Source: Thermoanaerobaculum sp.
GTDB taxonomy: Bacteria; Acidobacteriota; Thermoanaerobaculia; Multivoradales; UBA5704
Assembly (NCBI GenBank): GCA_021154885.1
Contig: JAJKHS010000133.1
Span: 1-64,000 of the forward strand
Direction of reading: 5' to 3'
DNA length: 64,000 bases
The position numbers and the translations under genes were made by a program. This document shows, in pieces, positions 25,099 through 36,500 of this stretch. Numbering within the stretch: position 1 is the first letter of the stretch; every line of letters begins with the position of its first letter. The notes under the pieces are model-generated. The model was given only the letters and a program-made list of their open reading frames with translations. It had not been told where the DNA came from and did no database searches.

Positions 25099-25460
25099 TG
25101 CAGATCGACTACCCGTTCCACGTCGACGACCGGCGGCGCACCGCGGAGACGGACGAGGAGGACCACGTGCGCGACCTGATCGAGCAGGTCCTCTTCACCA
25201 ATCCCGGCGAGCGGGTCAACCGCCCGGACTTCGGCGCCGGCCTCGATCAGCTCGTCTTCGGTCCCAACAGCCCGGAGATGGCGACCACGGTCCAGGCCCT
25301 CGCCCAGGGGGCGCTCCAGCAGTGGCTGGCGGACCGGGTGCGGGTGGACGCGGTGGAGGTCACCGCCGACGAGGGGGCGCTGCGCGTCACGGTGCGGTAC
25401 TCGCTGCTGCGCAACCTCGAGCGGCGGACGGCCGTCTTCTCGCGAGGGTCCGCCGGATGA
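25098..25460 (+). CDS. gp25-like baseplate wedge protein
   Basis: 120 residues of the gp25/GpW lysozyme-like family: MQIDYPFHVDDRRRTAETD, DHVRDLIEQVLFTNPGERVN, the EPR-type site replaced by NRPDFGAGL, then LVFGPNSPE and a VRVDAVEV strand. In contractile systems it joins the first sheath ring to the wedge (Pvc9/Afp9, TssE). It is not an active lysozyme. It overlaps the wedge gene downstream by 4 bp. Confidence 0.93.
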   Translation: MQIDYPFHVDDRRRTAETDEEDHVRDLIEQVLFTNPGERVNRPDFGAGLDQLVFGPNSPEMATTVQALAQGALQQWLADRVRVDAVEVTADEGALRVTVRYSLLRNLERRTAVFSRGSAG

Positions 25461-27943
25461 GCGACGCGGCCGACACCTTCCTGCGCCGGCGGCGGGCCGC
25501 GGTGGCGGCCCACGCGACCCAGATCGGGATCGACTTCGTCGAGGTCGTGACCGATCCGGTCGACGGCCAGCCGTACCGGCTCGTGCTGCACTGGATCCCC
25601 GCCGGCAGCCACCTGGCCAAGCACGGGGCGCTCGGCAGCCTGACGCGCGACAACCTCCGCTTCACGGCCGGCGGCGTGGCCGTGGACGGGCTCTTCACGC
25701 TCAAGAGCGACGCTGCCCACCTCCCCAATCCCCGGCATCCGTCGACCGACACCGACCTCGACCTGGTGACGATCGACGTCAGCTTCGCGAGCGACAGCGA
25801 CCTCGCCCACCGCCTCGGCCACGCGCCGGTCTTCACCCTGGAGCTGGTGGGGGTGGCGAACCTCGATCCGTTCTTCTCGCGGGTCGACTTCTCGCTCGAT
25901 CCCGCCTCTCCCCTGGACCTCGACTGCCAGCCGGCGTGCCCGCCGGCAGCCTCGGCGACGTCAGCGACGTCGGCATCAGGGCCGGCGCTGGCGAGCAACT
26001 ATCTGGCCAAGGACTACGCCAGCTTCCGCCAGCGCATGCTGGACGACCTCGCCCAGGCCCTGCCGGACTGGCAGGAGCGCAGCCCGGCCGACCTCCAGGT
26101 GGCGCTCGTCGAGCTGCTGGCCGACGCCGCCGACCAGGCGAGCTACTACCAGGACGCGGTGGCGACCGAGGCCTACCTGGGCACGGCGCGCCTGCGCATC
26201 TCGGCGCGCCGCCACGCCCGGCTGGTGGGCTATTCGATCGAAGATGGCAACAACGCCCGCACCTGGGCGCAGCTCAAGGCCAGCGCCACGGGCCCGGACG
26301 GCGTCTCCATTGCGCCGGGGACCCAGCTCCTCACCCGCGTGCCGGGAACCCCGGTCCTCCTCGCTCCCGGCTCCCCCGAGTACCTCCAGGCCCTGGCCGC
26401 GGGCCCCACGGTGTTCGAGACCCTGCAGCCGCTCCAGGTGTGGCGGGCCCACGACGCGATCCCCCTCTATGACTGGGGAGCGCCGGATTTCGCGCTGCCG
26501 GCGGGGGCCACCGGCGCCACGCTGAAGGGCGCCCTGCAGCACCTCGCGGCCGGCGACGTCCTGATCCTGGAGGAGCTGCGGGGGCTGGCGGCCGGGCAGG
26601 AGGCGCCCGATCCCGAGCACCGCCACGCCGTGCGTCTGACGCGGGTGCAGCCGGCCGCGGACCCCGTCGCCAGTCCCGACCCCGGCCCCCTGACCGCGGT
26701 CGAGTGGCAGGCGGACGACGCGCTGCCTTTCACCCTCCCCATTGCCACCCTGGCCGGCGGCACGCCGGTTTCCGGCCTGAGCATCGCCCGCGGCAACGTC
26801 GTCCTGGCCGACCACGGCCGCACGGTCGGCAGCGACGAGGCGCTGACGGCCACCGCCGGCCGCTTCCGTCCCCGGCTCGGGCGCACCGGGCTGACCCATC
26901 GCCAGCCCTACGACTACACCACCGCTGCCGCCCAGCCGGCGGCCGCGGCCCTCACCCAGTCCGCTGCCGCCGTCCTGCCGGTGATCGACCTGCACGACGA
27001 CGCGAACGCCTGGACACTGCGCGGCGACCTGCTGTCGAGCGACCGGTTCGCCCGTGACTACGTGGTCGAGATGGAGGACGACGGCTCTGCCGTGCTGCGC
27101 TTCGGCGACGGCGTTCTCGGCCTGCCGCCGGCGCCCGGCACCGTGCTGCACCCGGTCTATCGGGTGGGCAACGGCCGCGCCGGCAACCTCGGGCGCGACA
27201 GCCTCTACCACGTGGTGAGCGGCACGGCCGTGGCCGGGGTGCGCAATCCGCTGCCCGCCCTGGGGGGGGCCGACCCCGAGCCGCTCGACCGCATCCGGCT
27301 GGCGGCCCCGGGGACGCTACGGGCGCTCGCGGGGAGCACCAGCGAGCTGGACTTCGTCGAGCTGGCGATGACCCACCCGGAGGTCGAGCTGGCGACCGCC
27401 AGCCTGCGCTGGACCGGGAGCTGGTACGTCCTCGAGGTGGCGGTGCAGCGCCGGGGCGGGCTGCCGGTGGACGACGCATTCGCCGCTCGGCTGCGCGATT
27501 TTCTGGAGAGCTCCCGTCCCGCGGGCTGGGAGCTGGCCATCACCGGTCTCTCTTTCGTCGGGCTGGACATCGCCCTGACCGCCTTCCTCGACCCCCACGC
27601 CGCGGCGGGCGCCGTGGAGCAGGCGCTGCTGGCGGCGTTCAGCAACCGCGACCTGCCGGGCGGCGCCAAAGGGTTCTTCCATCCCGACAACTTCAGCTTC
27701 GGGCAGCCGGTCTACCTCAGCCGGATCGTCGCCGCCGCCCTGCAGGTGCCGGGCGTGGTGGCCGTCGACACCGACGACGCGCCGCCCAGCCCCAACCGCT
27801 TCCGGCGCTTCGGCGAGCCCTCCCGCGGTGAGTTGGACACCGGCCAGATCCGCCTGCGGGGGACCGAGATCGCCCGCGTCGACAACGACCCCGCGGCCCC
27901 CCAGAACGGCCGCATCCAATTCTTCCTGGAGGGTGGCCGATGA
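25457..27943 (+). CDS. baseplate wedge protein, J/gp6-like (Afp11/Pvc11)
   Basis: 828 residues. The N-terminal 160 residues contain beta-rich sequence (QPYRLVLHWIPAG, DLVTIDVSFASDSD). After an Ala/Ser linker comes the conserved wedge motif YLAKDYASFRQRMLDDL, with LPDWQERSPADL, SYYQDAVATEAYLGTARLR and RRHARLVGYSI. Further on, VEMEDDGSAVLRFGDGVLG and HPVYRVGNGRAGNLG mark the baseplate J core, and the C terminus has GGAKGFFHPDNFSFGQPVYLSR-type sequence, of which FHPDNFSFGQPVYLSR is the key part. It heterodimerises with the next protein to form the wedge triangle. It overlaps gp25 and the following gene by 4 bp. Confidence 0.92.
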   Translation: MSDAADTFLRRRRAAVAAHATQIGIDFVEVVTDPVDGQPYRLVLHWIPAGSHLAKHGALGSLTRDNLRFTAGGVAVDGLFTLKSDAAHLPNPRHPSTDTDLDLVTIDVSFASDSDLAHRLGHAPVFTLELVGVANLDPFFSRVDFSLDPASPLDLDCQPACPPAASATSATSASGPALASNYLAKDYASFRQRMLDDLAQALPDWQERSPADLQVALVELLADAADQASYYQDAVATEAYLGTARLRISARRHARLVGYSIEDGNNARTWAQLKASATGPDGVSIAPGTQLLTRVPGTPVLLAPGSPEYLQALAAGPTVFETLQPLQVWRAHDAIPLYDWGAPDFALPAGATGATLKGALQHLAAGDVLILEELRGLAAGQEAPDPEHRHAVRLTRVQPAADPVASPDPGPLTAVEWQADDALPFTLPIATLAGGTPVSGLSIARGNVVLADHGRTVGSDEALTATAGRFRPRLGRTGLTHRQPYDYTTAAAQPAAAALTQSAAAVLPVIDLHDDANAWTLRGDLLSSDRFARDYVVEMEDDGSAVLRFGDGVLGLPPAPGTVLHPVYRVGNGRAGNLGRDSLYHVVSGTAVAGVRNPLPALGGADPEPLDRIRLAAPGTLRALAGSTSELDFVELAMTHPEVELATASLRWTGSWYVLEVAVQRRGGLPVDDAFAARLRDFLESSRPAGWELAITGLSFVGLDIALTAFLDPHAAAGAVEQALLAAFSNRDLPGGAKGFFHPDNFSFGQPVYLSRIVAAALQVPGVVAVDTDDAPPSPNRFRRFGEPSRGELDTGQIRLRGTEIARVDNDPAAPQNGRIQFFLEGGR

Positions 27944-30528
27944 CCTCGCCGCGCGACGGGCTCGACGCCGGGCGCTGCCCGTCCCCGGAGAGCGCGGCGG
28001 CGCCGGCGGCCGTCTTCAATCCGCCGGGCCTCGCCGCCCTCGCCTACCGCATCGGCGTGCGGACGGATTTCCTGGCCCGCATGCTGGCCCTGCTCGCGAC
28101 CGCGACCCTGCCGGACGGCGACCACGCGGGGAGCCGGCCGCTCGCCAGCCTGGCGAGCCGGCACGGCGACGACCCGGCGGTGGCGCTGCTCGACGCCTGG
28201 GCCGACGTCGCCGACGTCCTCACCTTCTATCAGGAGCGGATCGCCGACGAGGGCTACCTGCGCACCGCCGCCGAGCGGCGGTCGGTCCTGGAGCTGGCCC
28301 GGCTGGTGGGGCAGGAGCTGGGGCCGGGGGTGGCCGCCAGCGCCTTCCTCGCCTTCACGGTCGACGACTCGCCGGGCTCCCCGGCCACGGTCCTCGTCCC
28401 GCAGGGGACGCAGGTGAAGAGCATCCCCGGCCAGGACGAGCTGCCGCAGACTTTCGAGACGGCGAGGGACTTCACCGCCCGGGCCGCGTGGAACGCCCTC
28501 GTGCCGCGCCGCGGCCGGCCGCAGGACCTCGCCGGCGCGCAGCAGGTGTTCCTCGCCGGCACCGACCTGCGGCTCGCGGCGGGAGACCTGCTGCTCCTGG
28601 TGGCCGCAGCACCCGGCCAGCCGTCGCTCCGGACGGTGGTCGGCCGGGTGGCGGCGACGACGGTGGACGCGGACCGCCTGCTCACCCGGGTGGCGCTCGA
28701 AAAACCGCTCGACCTCAGCGCCACGGACCTGAGCGTCGCGGGCGTGGAGGTCGCGGTCTTCGCCCTGCGCCAGCGCGCCGCCTTCTTCGGCCACAACGCC
28801 CCGCGGTGGGGGAGCCTGCCGCGCGGCGACGTAATGAAGGCCGACCCCTACAGCGAGAGCAGCGACGCCAACAATTGGGACCGCGGGCGGACCGTCTGGA
28901 CGGACTCGAAGGGGGTGCCGTACGCGAGCACCGGGCCGTCGGCCGTGTACCTCGATCAGAAGCTCCAGGACCTGGTCGCCCCGGGCTGGGCGGTGTTCGT
29001 GGGCCAGGACCTCGCGGGCCAGCCCCTGCCGGAGCAGGTCTACCTCGTCACCGGGCATTCCGAGGTCAGCCTGGCGGACTACGCGATCGCCGGCGAATCG
29101 ACCGGGCTGGCGCTGGCCACCGTGGCCGGCGACAGCCTGCCAGCCCGTCTGCCGGCGCTCGACGTCCGCCGCACCACGGTCTATCTGGGCAGCGAGCCGC
29201 TGCCGCGCGCCGACCAGCCGATCGACGCCCGCTATCCGTCGCCGGAGGCGGACGGCAACCTCGCCTCGCTGACGCTCGAAAGCTCCGTCGAGGACCTTCA
29301 ATCCGGTGTGCCGCTGGTCGTCGCCGGCCGGCTGAGCGACGGCAGCCTGCAGTCGCTCGTGGTCCTGTTGCAGGAGATCGACCAGGCGAGCGAGCCGGGC
29401 CACACCCGCCTGATCTTCCAGCAGCCGCTGCCGGCCGGGCTCCTCGACCGCGCCGCGGTGGTGATCAACGCCAACGTGGTGGTCGCCACCCACGGCGAGT
29501 CGGTCGCCGAGGTGCTGGGCAGTGGCGATACCAGCCGCAGCAACCAGCGCTTCACCCTCAGCCGGCCGCCGCTCACCTTCCTCTCGGCGCCGGTGCCGGG
29601 GGGGCGCGGCAGCAGCCTGGTGGTGCGGGTCGACGGCGTCGCCTGGCGCGAGGTGGACAGCCTCTACGGTGAGGATGGCAAGAGCCAGAGCTACATGGTG
29701 GAGATCGACGACGACGGCCGCGCCACCGTGCGCTTCGGCGACGGCCGCAACGGCGCGCGGCTGCCCACCGGCAACGAGAACGTCACCGCCGCCTACCGCA
29801 GCGGCGTCGGCCTCGCCGGCCGGGTGGGGGCGAACACGCTGCAACTGCTGGTCACCCGGCCGCTGGGCATCCGCGAGGTCACCAACCCGCTGCCGGCGGC
29901 GGGGGCCGCCGCTCCGGACACGGTGGCGCAGGCGCGCTCCGGCGGCGCGGTGGCGGCGCGCACCCTGGGCCGCATCGTGTCGCTGTCGGACTTCGAGGAC
30001 TTCGCCCGCACCTTCGCCGGCATCGCCAAGGTGGCCGCGGCGCCCATCGCCGGCGTGCACCTGACGGTGGCCGGGGTGGACGGCGACCCCGTCGATCCCG
30101 GCTCCGCGCTCTACACCAACCTGTTGCAGGCCCTCGAGGCGGCGCGCCTGCCGGGCCCGCCGGTGTCGCTGTCGTCCTACGAGCCGCTGCCGTTCCGGGT
30201 CGCCGCCCAGCTCGTGACCGATCCCCGCTACCGGCCCGAGGACGTGGCCGCGCGCGTCTCCGCCGCGCTGCTCGCGGCCTTCGCCTTCGACCGCCGCGAG
30301 CTGGCCGCGCCCGTCTACGCCTCCGACGTCGTGCGGCTGATCCAGTCCGTGGCCGGCGTGGCGGCGGTCGACCTCGACGCTCTCTACGTGGGGACGGGGA
30401 CGGCGGCGACGCTGGCGCCGGTGCTGACGGCGCAGCCGGCCCGCTTTGCCGGCGGCCGGGTGCTCCCCGCCCAGCTCCTCTACCTGCCGGCCGGCAGCAA
30501 CCTCAGCCTGAGGACGAGGACGCCATGA
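27940..30528 (+). CDS. baseplate wedge protein, gp6-like (Afp12/Pvc12)
   Basis: 862 residues. It opens with NPPGLAALAYRIGVRTDFL, then DAWADVADVLTFYQERIADE, GYLRTAAERRSVLELARLVG and LRPGV-like GPGVAASAFLAF, the usual start of putative baseplate assembly proteins in eCIS. The middle carries the variable domain; near residue 585 MVEIDDDGRATVRFGDGRNG and YRSGVGLAGRVG mark the J-like core. The C terminus has FAFDRRELAAPVYASDVVRL. It pairs with the preceding protein as the wedge core, which recruits fibres. It overlaps both neighbours by 4 bp. Confidence 0.92.
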   Translation: MTSPRDGLDAGRCPSPESAAAPAAVFNPPGLAALAYRIGVRTDFLARMLALLATATLPDGDHAGSRPLASLASRHGDDPAVALLDAWADVADVLTFYQERIADEGYLRTAAERRSVLELARLVGQELGPGVAASAFLAFTVDDSPGSPATVLVPQGTQVKSIPGQDELPQTFETARDFTARAAWNALVPRRGRPQDLAGAQQVFLAGTDLRLAAGDLLLLVAAAPGQPSLRTVVGRVAATTVDADRLLTRVALEKPLDLSATDLSVAGVEVAVFALRQRAAFFGHNAPRWGSLPRGDVMKADPYSESSDANNWDRGRTVWTDSKGVPYASTGPSAVYLDQKLQDLVAPGWAVFVGQDLAGQPLPEQVYLVTGHSEVSLADYAIAGESTGLALATVAGDSLPARLPALDVRRTTVYLGSEPLPRADQPIDARYPSPEADGNLASLTLESSVEDLQSGVPLVVAGRLSDGSLQSLVVLLQEIDQASEPGHTRLIFQQPLPAGLLDRAAVVINANVVVATHGESVAEVLGSGDTSRSNQRFTLSRPPLTFLSAPVPGGRGSSLVVRVDGVAWREVDSLYGEDGKSQSYMVEIDDDGRATVRFGDGRNGARLPTGNENVTAAYRSGVGLAGRVGANTLQLLVTRPLGIREVTNPLPAAGAAAPDTVAQARSGGAVAARTLGRIVSLSDFEDFARTFAGIAKVAAAPIAGVHLTVAGVDGDPVDPGSALYTNLLQALEAARLPGPPVSLSSYEPLPFRVAAQLVTDPRYRPEDVAARVSAALLAAFAFDRRELAAPVYASDVVRLIQSVAGVAAVDLDALYVGTGTAATLAPVLTAQPARFAGGRVLPAQLLYLPAGSNLSLRTRTP

Positions 30529-33500
30529 CCTGGTCGCGGGGAGAGCGCCTGTACCACCGGCTGCCGGAGGTCTACCGCCGGCGCGACCGCGAGCAGGGGG
30601 AGCCGTTGCGAGCCTTGCTGGCGGTGGTGGAGAGCCAGCTCGAAGCGCTCGAGGACGACGTCGCCGGCCTCTACGAGAACTGGTTCGTCGAGACCTGCCA
30701 GGACTGGGTGACGCCCTACCTCGCCGACCTGCTGGGGATCCAGGTGCTGGGCGACCCCGCCTATGCCGGCGCCCAGCCCCGGGCGCAGGTGGCCCGCGCC
30801 CTCGACTACCGCCGGCACAAGGGCACCCCGGCGGTACTGGAGCGCGTCGCGCGCGACGTCGTGGGTTGGCCGGCGCGGGCGGTGGAGATGTTCGCGCTCC
30901 TGGCCCACACCCAGAACGCCGGCCACGTGCGGCCGGGGCTGGGAGGCGTGCTCGACGTGCGGCGGCCGGAGGACGTGGCGGCGGCCGGCGACCCCTTCGC
31001 GCCGCCCACCCTGTTCCACTCCGTCGACCTGCGCCGGATCGCCTCGGGGCGCGGGCGCTTCAACGTCCCGGACCTCGCCCTCCACCTCTGGCGGCTCAGG
31101 TCGTACTTCATCGCCAGCAGCCCCGCCGCGCCGGCCCCGGAGACGCCGGTGGGCTTCCGCTTCGACCCGCTGGGGCGCGACCTGCGGCTGTTCAACCGGC
31201 TGGCTCCGGCCGCGGGCTCGACCCGCCAGGCGGCGGAGACCGACCTGCCGGTGCCGCTGCGGACCGCGGCGCTGGACCGCGACCTGCAAGCCTACAGGCA
31301 ACGCTTCGCCGCCGTACCCCCAAGCCTCCGCGCGCCGGCGAGCGGTTTCTACGGTCCCGGCCGTGCCCTCCTGGTGAGCAACGGCTTGGTGACCAGCGGC
31401 CAGAGCGCCCCGGTGTTCACGCCGTTCGACGTGGTGGCCCGCAACCTCGACGCCTGGGGCGCGGTGGGGCGGCTCTCCGGGCCGTTCGCCGCGTTCCCGA
31501 GCCTGACGGCCGCCCAGCCGGAGCTGAAGGTGACGCTGGGCGACGAAGGCCCCCACGTCGCGCGGCTGCGCACCCGGCCGGCCGACCTCGCCGGGGCGGC
31601 CGGCCTGCTCGAATTGGCTCTGCGCGGCGCCGATCCCAGCCCGCGTTTCGCCAACGCCCGCGTCTTCGTCGCCGGCAGCCGGCTGTACGTGGTGTCGGGC
31701 GAGCCGGGCGACCGGGTGGCCTTCGACGTCACCGAGAACGACGCCACCACCCTCGCCGAGCTGCATCTCACCAGCGCCGCGTCGGCGCCGGCCCCGGCCG
31801 CTGTCTCCGGCGTGCTCACCCCCTTCCCCGCGATCCCGGAGGCGGCCCCGCCCCTGCAGACCGGCAAGGTGGCCCTGGTGGTGGTCCACGGGCCGACCCG
31901 CACGGTGGTCAGGCTGCCGGCGGCACCGCGCGATCTGAAGCAGGCGCAGCAGGAGCTCTCAGCCGCGTTGCAGAGCACCACCGTCCACGTCTTCACCGCC
32001 GGCGGGCACCTGTTGCTGGTGGACGAGAACCCCGCCATGGCGGTGAGCGTGCAGCCGTCCACCGACGCAGGGGCCGTCGACCCGCTGACGGCGCCGCTCC
32101 TGGACCTGTCCTTCTCCGTGGCGATCGATCCCAAGCGGGGACGCCTCCTGCTCGCGCCCGGCGTGGTCCCGGCCGCCGCGGGGGTGCGGGTGGGCTACGC
32201 CTACGGCTTCGCCGCCGACCTGGGCGGCGGCCCCTACGACCGCCGCGCCACCCTGACCGATCCCGCCACGGCCGGGGCCACGCTCATCACCGTGACGAAG
32301 GCCGGCCCGGCCCCGGCCCTGCCGACCCTGGGGGCGGCGATCAACCAGTGGGCGGCGGGCGGGCGGCTGAGCACCGTCATCCGGATCGCCGACGACGAGC
32401 TCTATGCCGAAAGCCTCCCCGCCATCGCCGTGCCCGCCGGCCGGCGGCTGGCCATCGAGGCGGCCGACGGCATGCGCCCGGTGATCCGCCCGCTCAGCAC
32501 CTTCACGGTCGCCGGTCCCGGGGCCGTCACCCTCAACGGCCTGCTGCTCGACGGCGGTCTCGAGCTGGGCGCCGGGCTCGACCTCCTGCTCACCCACAGC
32601 ACGCTGGTGCCCCGGCCCGGGCAGGCGAGCCTGACCTTCAGGGCCGGGGACGACCCGGCCGAGCTGCGAGTGCGGGTGACCTTCTCCATCGTCGGCGCGC
32701 TGGGGCTGCCGGCGGACCTCGCTTCCCTGGAGCTCGCGGACAGCATCCTCGACGCCAGCGTGGCCGGCACCGGCGGCGAGCCGCTGCCGGCCCTCGTCTC
32801 GCTACCGCTCCCCGGGACCCTGGCGCTGAGCGCGCATCTGGAGGTGGGGGTCAAGCTGGGGAGCCAGGGACCGGTCTCCGCCCGGCTGCGCCAGGCCCCC
32901 GCCAAGCTCGCCGAGGCCCGGGACGCCCTCCAGGCCGCCATCCGCGCCGCGGGCACCGGCACCAGCTTCTCCGGCGCCCAGGTGGAGGTCGTGGGCAGCC
33001 GGCTGCTGGTGCGCTCCGGCGCCACGGCCGCCCCGCCCGAGCCGGTCGCCTTCTCCCCCACCACTGCCGACGCCACTACCGCCGGCGCGCTGCAACTGCT
33101 GGCGTCGCCGGCGGGGGCAGCGGAGAACCTCGCCGGCCGGCTGTCCGGCGACCTGTCGGTCTTCCCGGCCCTGGGCCGGCCGCAGGTGGGGGTCACCATC
33201 GGCGGCGACGGCCCCTGGATCGCCCTGCTCGACACCCTGCCGGTCGACCTCGATCAGGCCGCCAGGCTGTTGCAGGATGCCCTCCGCGCCGCCCGCGACC
33301 GGCCCGCCTTCGCCGCGGCCTCGGTTGAGTCCCTGGGCGACCATCTGCTGGTCCGGCCCGGGGTGGCGGCAGCCCTGGTGGACGTCGCCGCCACTCCGGC
33401 CGACACCTACACCGTGGCGGACCTCGGGTTCACGGGGCCGTTCACGCCCCCCGAGGGGACGTTTGTGCAGGGGGTCTTCTCCGCGCCGCTGTCGCCGTTC

Positions 33501-36500
33501 CCCTCCTTCCCGGGGCCGCAGTTGCAGGCCACCCTGGGCGGCATCACGCCCCCGCCCCTCAAGCTGACCGGCCCGGCGGCCACCCTCGCCGACGTCGCGG
33601 CCGCCCTGGGCACGGCCCTGCGCGCCGCCAACCCGGCCGCCATCTTCGCTTCCGCGAGCGTGCTGGCGCTCGGCGACCGCCTGCTGGCGCGCCCCGGCAC
33701 GCCGGGCGCGGCGGTGAGCTTCGCCGGCACCGGCCAGGACCCCAGGACCCTCGGCGACCTGGCCCTCGCGGCGCCGCCGGCCGAGGCCGTCGACGGTCTG
33801 CTCTCCAGCAGCCTAGCGAGCTTCCCCTCGTTCCTGCAGCCGCAGCTCCAGGTGACTCTGGGCGGCGAGGGGCCGCGTCTGGCGGTGCTCGCCGGCATCC
33901 CCATGAATGCGGGCAGCGCCCGCGAGCTGCTGCAGGCCGCGCTGCGCGCGGCGAGCACCACCGACGTGTTCAGGAAGGCCGAGGTCCTGCAATTGGGGAC
34001 CCGGCTGCTCGTGCGCTCCGGCGTCGCGGCCGTCGTCGTCGAGGCCGCGCCCGCCGACGCCAACACAGCCGGGGACCTGGGGCTGACCGTGCCGCAGGCC
34101 CGGCAGCTCCAGGGCCTGCTCTCGGGCCCGGTCTCGCCGTTCCCCACCTTCCCCGCCGCCCAGTTGAAGCTCGCCTTCGGCGGCACGGCGGCCCAGACGG
34201 CGACGCTCGCCGGGTTCCCCACCACCTCCACGGAAGCCCGGTCGCAGCTCGAGACGGCGATCCAGGCGGCCGGCACCACCCCCTCCTTCACCGGCGCCCG
34301 GGTGGGGCTGTTCCAGGACGCGGGCGGCCGCGACCGCCTGCTGGTGATCTCCGGCGTGGCCGGGGAGACGGTGCGGGCCGACGCCGCCGCCGACGATCCG
34401 CTGACGGTCGCCGACCTGGGGCTCGCGGCGCCCGGGCCCTTGACGCCCGGGGCCGTGCTGGTCAGCGGCCTGCTCTCGGGTGAGCTGTTCCCCTTCCCCA
34501 TCCTTTTCCAGCCGCAGGTCGCCGTGACCTTCGGCGCGCTCGGCCCCACGACGGCCGTGCTCGCCAGCGTGCCCGCCAGCCTGGCGGAAGCCGCCACCCT
34601 GCTCGCGGCGGCCCTGAAGGCGGCCAGCACCAATCCGCGCTTCGCCAAAGCCGGCGTGCTGGTGGGCGGCGACCGCCTGCTGGTCCTGCCGGGCCCCGGT
34701 GGCCAGCCGGCGACCTTCGCGGCGACGGCGGCCGATCCCAACACGGCGGAGAACCTGGCGCTGGTGCAGCCGCCGGCCCGCCCGGTCCAGGGGCTGCTGT
34801 CGGGCGACCTGGCGGCGTTCCCCATCTTCGCGCGGCCCCGGTTGCAGATCGCCATCGGCGCCTCGGGGCCCCTGCCCGCCGAGCTGGCCAGTTTTCCCGC
34901 CAGCCTGGCGGAGGCGGCGGCCGCGCTGCAGAGCGCGATCCGCGCCGCGAGCGCCAGCCCCGCCTTTACCGCGGCCACCGTCACCGCCTACAACGGCCGG
35001 CTGGTGATCCAGCCCGGCACCGCCGCGGGCGGCCCGGTGACCGTCACCGCCGCGCCGGCGCCCGACAATGCCACGGCCGGCGACCTGGCCCTCCTCCAGC
35101 CGCCGGCGGCGCCGGTGCTGGTCTCGGGGGACCTCGCGGCGTTCCCGGCCCTGCAGCTCCCCCAGGTCGCGGTCACCCTGGGGACCCGCGGGCCCGTCGC
35201 CGCCAGCCTCGCCGATCTGCCGGCCAGCCTCGACACCGCCCGCTCCCTGCTGGAGGCGGCCCTCCAGGCGGCCGATCCGAGCGCCACCTTCACCGGCGCA
35301 CGGGTCGTGAAGACGCTCGACGACCGCCTCCTCGTGCTCCCCGGCGTGGCCACGGACGGGGTCGCCATCGCCAATTCCGGGACCGATGTGACAGCCACCG
35401 AGCTCAAGCTCGCCACGGGTTCCGGCAAGGCGATCAACGGCCTCTTCTCCGGCTCGCTGGCGACCTTCCCTACCCTGACCTCGCCGGTCAAGGTCGACGC
35501 CAACTTCGGCGCCACGACGCGGACCGCCACCCTCAGCGGGGTGCCCACCGACCTCGCCACCGCCCGCAGTCTGCTGGAGACGGCGCTACGGGCCATCACC
35601 CCGGCCGCCGCCACCTTCACCGGCGCCCGGGTCCTGGTGGTGGGCAGCCAGCTCCTCGTCCTCCCCGGGGTGGAGACGGACGCGGTGAGCTTCGCTCTGT
35701 CCACCGGCTCCACGGCCGCCACCGACCTCAAGCTGACCGCCGCCGGCGCCACGGCCACCCAGGCCCTCCTCTCGGGAACGCTCAATCCGTTCCCGGCCCT
35801 CACCGTGGCTCCCGCGGCGACGGTGACGCTCGCCGGCAACGGCCGGCTTGCCATTCTCTCCTCGGTGCCGAAGACCCTGGCGGCGGCGGCGGCGGCCTTC
35901 CAGGCCGCGATCCAGGCGGCCGATCCCTCGACCCTCTTCACCGGCGCCACCGTGGAGGTGCTGGGCACCCGCCTGCTGGTCCGGCCGGGGGGCGCGGGCG
36001 GGAGCGTCCTGATCGCCGACGCCGGGAGCGGGCGCCCCGCCACGGCCACGGCGCTCCTGCTCAAGGCGGGCAGCGCCTCGACGGCGCTGCTCTCGGGCGA
36101 CCTCTCGACCTTCGGCGGGCTGTCGATCACGCCCCAGGTCCAGGTCACGATCGGCGCCACGGGTCCGTCCACCCTCCGCCTCGCCCGGGTGCCGGCCGAC
36201 CTCGGCGATGCCAGCGCCCTCCTCCAGTCGGCGTTGCAGAGCGGCACCGGCCCGGCTTTCACCGGCGCCACCGTCGAGCTCTTCGGCACCCGGCTGCTGG
36301 TGATTCCGGGCGCTCCGGGCGGCGGCGTCACCTTCGCCGACGCGCCGGTGGGCCCGCCGGTCGCGACCCGGCTGGCGCTGACCGCCGGCGTCGCCACGGC
36401 CGTCGACGGCCTGCTGTCGGGCAGCATCGCGTCGCCGTTGAAGATCACCCTGCCGCCGCTGGCCCTCGCGGCCACGATCGGCGCGACCACCCGCACCGTC